From Betaproteobacteria bacterium (GTDB lineage Bacteria > Pseudomonadota > Gammaproteobacteria > Burkholderiales > Sulfuriferulaceae): a DNA stretch of 7,039 nt. The stretch covers positions 602 through 7,640 of the forward strand of contig DMQT01000162.1 in the NCBI GenBank assembly GCA_003455595.1, written 5' to 3'. Position 1 is the stretch's first letter. Each line of letters begins with the position of its first letter. The position numbers and the translations under genes are program-made. A model generated the notes under the pieces. It did no database searches. It was given only the letters and a program-made list of their open reading frames with translations, and was not told the origin of the DNA. Shown here one piece after another: positions 5,503 to 7,039 of this stretch.

Positions 5503-6672
5503 ATGCGCAAGTTCTGGCTGATTTTTGCACAAAGCACCACGGTGGCATTGGGAATATTACTGGTTGTAATTGTATTTCGGCCAGACTGGTTGAGTTGGCG
5601 CAGCGCCCCCAGTCGGGCGGGTATCACAATCAAAGAGGATGTTTCTCCGGTTGCTGGCACGCAAATCACGTCATTAAGCGCAGCGGCTAAAAAAGCCATT
5701 CCATCGGTAGTCAATGTCTTTACCAGCAAAGAGGTGCGACAAGCGCCGAATCCACATGCCAACGACCCCGCTTTCAAACAGTTTTTTGGCAATCCTGCGG
5801 ATGTGCGTCCACAGCGCGTCAATAATCTCGGTTCCGGGGTCATCGTGAGTTCCGATGGCTACATCCTGACCAATCACCACGTGGTAGAAGCTGCTGATGA
5901 AATTCAGATCGCGCTGCATGATGGCCGGACCGTCATGGCGCGGGTGGTGGGATCGGATCCGGAAACCGATCTGGCCGTACTCAAAGTCAACTTGACTGGA
6001 TTGCCAGCAATTACCTTTACCCAGTCGGATAAAGCCAATGTAGGAGATATTGTGCTGGCGATTGGTGACCCGTTCGGAGTGGGTCAGACGGTGACCATGG
6101 GTATTATCAGTGCCTTGGGGCGCACTCATCTGGGCATCAATACCTTCGAGAACTTCATTCAAACCGACGCTGCCATTAACCCCGGCAATTCCGGTGGTCC
6201 GTTGGTGGACGCCAATGGCAACATGATCGGCATTAATAGCGCAATCTACACGCGTACCGGGGGGTCGCAAGGGATTGGCTTTGCCATTCCGGTCAGTCTT
6301 GTGGTGCAGGTTATGGACCAGATTATCAAACATGGCTCGGTCATACGCGGCTGGATGGGTGTCGAGGTGCAGGACATGACCCCGGAGCTGGCCGAATCAT
6401 TCAAGCTGAAAGATACCAATGGTGCTTTGATTGCAGGCATTCTCAAAGGCGGCCCAGCTGATCACGCAGGCATTCGCCCCGGCGACATCCTGGTGAGCGT
6501 CAACGATAAAAGCATCAGTGATTCCAGCGGCTTACTTAACCTGATTGCGATGCTCGTACCGGGCCAGACCGCGCAAATTAAATTGCTACGTAAAGATAAA
6601 GCTATGCTGGCAGCGGTGAAAGTTGATACCCGTCCGCGCATCCAACAACCGGTTGCCGATCAGGAACAATAA
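5503..6672 (+). CDS. Membrane-anchored HtrA/DegS-type serine protease with one PDZ domain
   Basis: This is an S1C-family periplasmic protease that degrades or senses misfolded envelope proteins. Its 389 residues start with a short basic end and one hydrophobic helix (about 5-25) with no obvious cleavage site, so it is probably tethered to the inner membrane with the protease outside. The chymotrypsin-like domain (about 60-275) holds the triad: H126 in TNHHVV, D156 in ETDLAVL and S230 in NPGNSGGPL. A single PDZ domain (about 280-375, RGWMGVEVQ to LLRKDK) follows. One PDZ and an N-terminal anchor match DegS, which starts the sigma-E response, more than DegP or DegQ, which have a cleaved signal and two PDZ domains. 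Many betaproteobacterial proteins of this build carry loose Do/DegQ names, so no symbol is given. It is divergent from petA, with 173 bases between them, and converges on the next gene with a 5-base gap. Confidence 0.93.
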   Translation: MRKFWLIFAQSTTVALGILLVVIVFRPDWLSWRSAPSRAGITIKEDVSPVAGTQITSLSAAAKKAIPSVVNVFTSKEVRQAPNPHANDPAFKQFFGNPADVRPQRVNNLGSGVIVSSDGYILTNHHVVEAADEIQIALHDGRTVMARVVGSDPETDLAVLKVNLTGLPAITFTQSDKANVGDIVLAIGDPFGVGQTVTMGIISALGRTHLGINTFENFIQTDAAINPGNSGGPLVDANGNMIGINSAIYTRTGGSQGIGFAIPVSLVVQVMDQIIKHGSVIRGWMGVEVQDMTPELAESFKLKDTNGALIAGILKGGPADHAGIRPGDILVSVNDKSISDSSGLLNLIAMLVPGQTAQIKLLRKDKAMLAAVKVDTRPRIQQPVADQEQ

Positions 6673-6677
6673 ACCTA

Positions 6678-7039
6678 TCAGGGTCGCGCTTGCATGCTGC
6701 TCGCCAACGCATCCAGATAGCTCGCATATTCAAATACTGCGGCTTTGACTGTCAGCAATCCCAGCATCAGTGCTTGACGCGCTTGCTGGTGCAAATGAGC
6801 GTTTTTTGATGCCAGCCCCAGCTGAATCAATTGGGCACTGGGCGAAGCCAATGCAGCGTCGGCCAGCGCAGGCTCAACTCGGTCAGCAGCCAACAGGCTG
6901 CGCTGCTGCGTTTTCCATCCAGTTGGATTATAGAAGCGCAACCAGGCTTGACGCTGTACCGCGAGCGCTTGCTGCTGATGTTCGGTTTGACCCGTAAGCC
7001 GGGCGTAGTCCCACAGCCCTGCCGCAACAAATGCGTAGT
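6678..7039 (-). CDS. C-terminal part of a probable DUF255/thioredoxin-domain (YyaL-type) protein (partial)
   Basis: The minus-strand frame ending with TGA at 6680-6678 is open through the right edge of the window, giving about 120 C-terminal residues (YAFVAAGLWDYARLTGQ at the left, SYLDALASSM near the end). A TTG at 6941 is internal, not a start. The order YAF-xx-GL-x-DYA, a WLRFYNPTGW segment, EPALADAALASPSAQ and an Ala-rich helical end resembles the six-hairpin glycosidase-like C-terminal domain of thioredoxin-domain DUF255 proteins (YyaL, SPATA20 relatives), where an equivalent PSxN/PSA segment follows an acidic stretch. Their function is poorly known; the N-terminal thioredoxin part would lie beyond the window. 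This identification is from remembered family pattern and is moderate; that it is a real coding region is likelier, since it stays open and abuts the protease stop by 5 bases. Confidence 0.6.
   Translation of the reverse strand, partial: YAFVAAGLWDYARLTGQTEHQQQALAVQRQAWLRFYNPTGWKTQQRSLLAADRVEPALADAALASPSAQLIQLGLASKNAHLHQQARQALMLGLLTVKAAVFEYASYLDALASSMQARP

Noticed and set aside
5409..5843. Minus-strand 144-codon open frame crossing the intergenic region
   Set aside because: It overlaps the protease start antisense and the promoter region, and shows no signal, domain or ribosome binding site.
5674..6333. Minus-strand 219-codon open frame
   Set aside because: It is antisense to the catalytic domain of the HtrA-type protease, which has a complete triad; the frame is a shadow.
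6673..6677. Terminator between the converging protease and DUF255-type genes
   Set aside because: The gap is only 5 bases, and I found no strong hairpin with a T tract in the adjoining coding ends.
1..7039. Novel defence, mobile or CRISPR-like system
   Set aside because: Every substantial frame belongs to a housekeeping gene or a recognisable family; no repeats, transposase, integrase or composition break was seen.

Overview
The window is an ordinary, densely packed stretch of a proteobacterial chromosome, most likely a betaproteobacterium of moderate GC content (the Nitrosomonadales/Gallionellaceae side is a guess). That placement rests on the cluster petA-petB-petC-sspA-sspB, on a beta/gamma-type cytochrome b (PLWY at the Qo site, 15-residue histidine spacing), on a beta-type SspA with an N-terminal CPYS motif, and on a SspB ending in a ClpX-binding tail. 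All genes look intact except the two cut by the window edges.

Left block (1-1100, plus strand): the 3' end of dapE (lysine/diaminopimelate synthesis) overlaps prmB (glutamine methyltransferase for ribosomal protein L3) by ATGA. A strong bidirectional terminator at 1057-1086 follows and separates prmB from the convergent genes on its right.

Central block (1102-5329, minus strand, so transcribed right to left): petA (Rieske Fe-S protein), petB (cytochrome b) and petC (cytochrome c1) together encode the complete three-subunit cytochrome bc1 complex (ubiquinol:cytochrome c reductase). They are followed by sspA (RNA-polymerase-associated stringent starvation protein) and sspB (ClpXP adaptor), then a secreted DUF302 protein. 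The junctions are tight: the petA/petB stop and start are 3 bases apart with the ribosome binding site inside petA, and petB/petC and sspA/sspB each overlap as TAATG. No clear terminator is visible inside the block, so one long transcript ending at 1057-1086 is plausible; a stem-loop between petC and sspA and a possible promoter region before the DUF302 gene could subdivide it.

Right block (5330-7039): a 173-base intergenic region holds divergent promoters for petA and for a membrane-anchored HtrA/DegS-type serine protease with one PDZ domain. That gene converges, 5 bases apart, on the C-terminal part of a gene that runs off the right edge and resembles the end of DUF255/thioredoxin-domain (YyaL-type) proteins.

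I found no mobile elements, CRISPR arrays, tRNA or rRNA genes, and no convincing undescribed system. The points worth a second look are small: Qo-site and heme-spacing variants in cytochrome b, the stem-loop between petC and sspA, short perfect palindromes, start-codon corrections, and the link between a surface protease and the bc1 operon. No gene-free stretch exceeds 300 bases.
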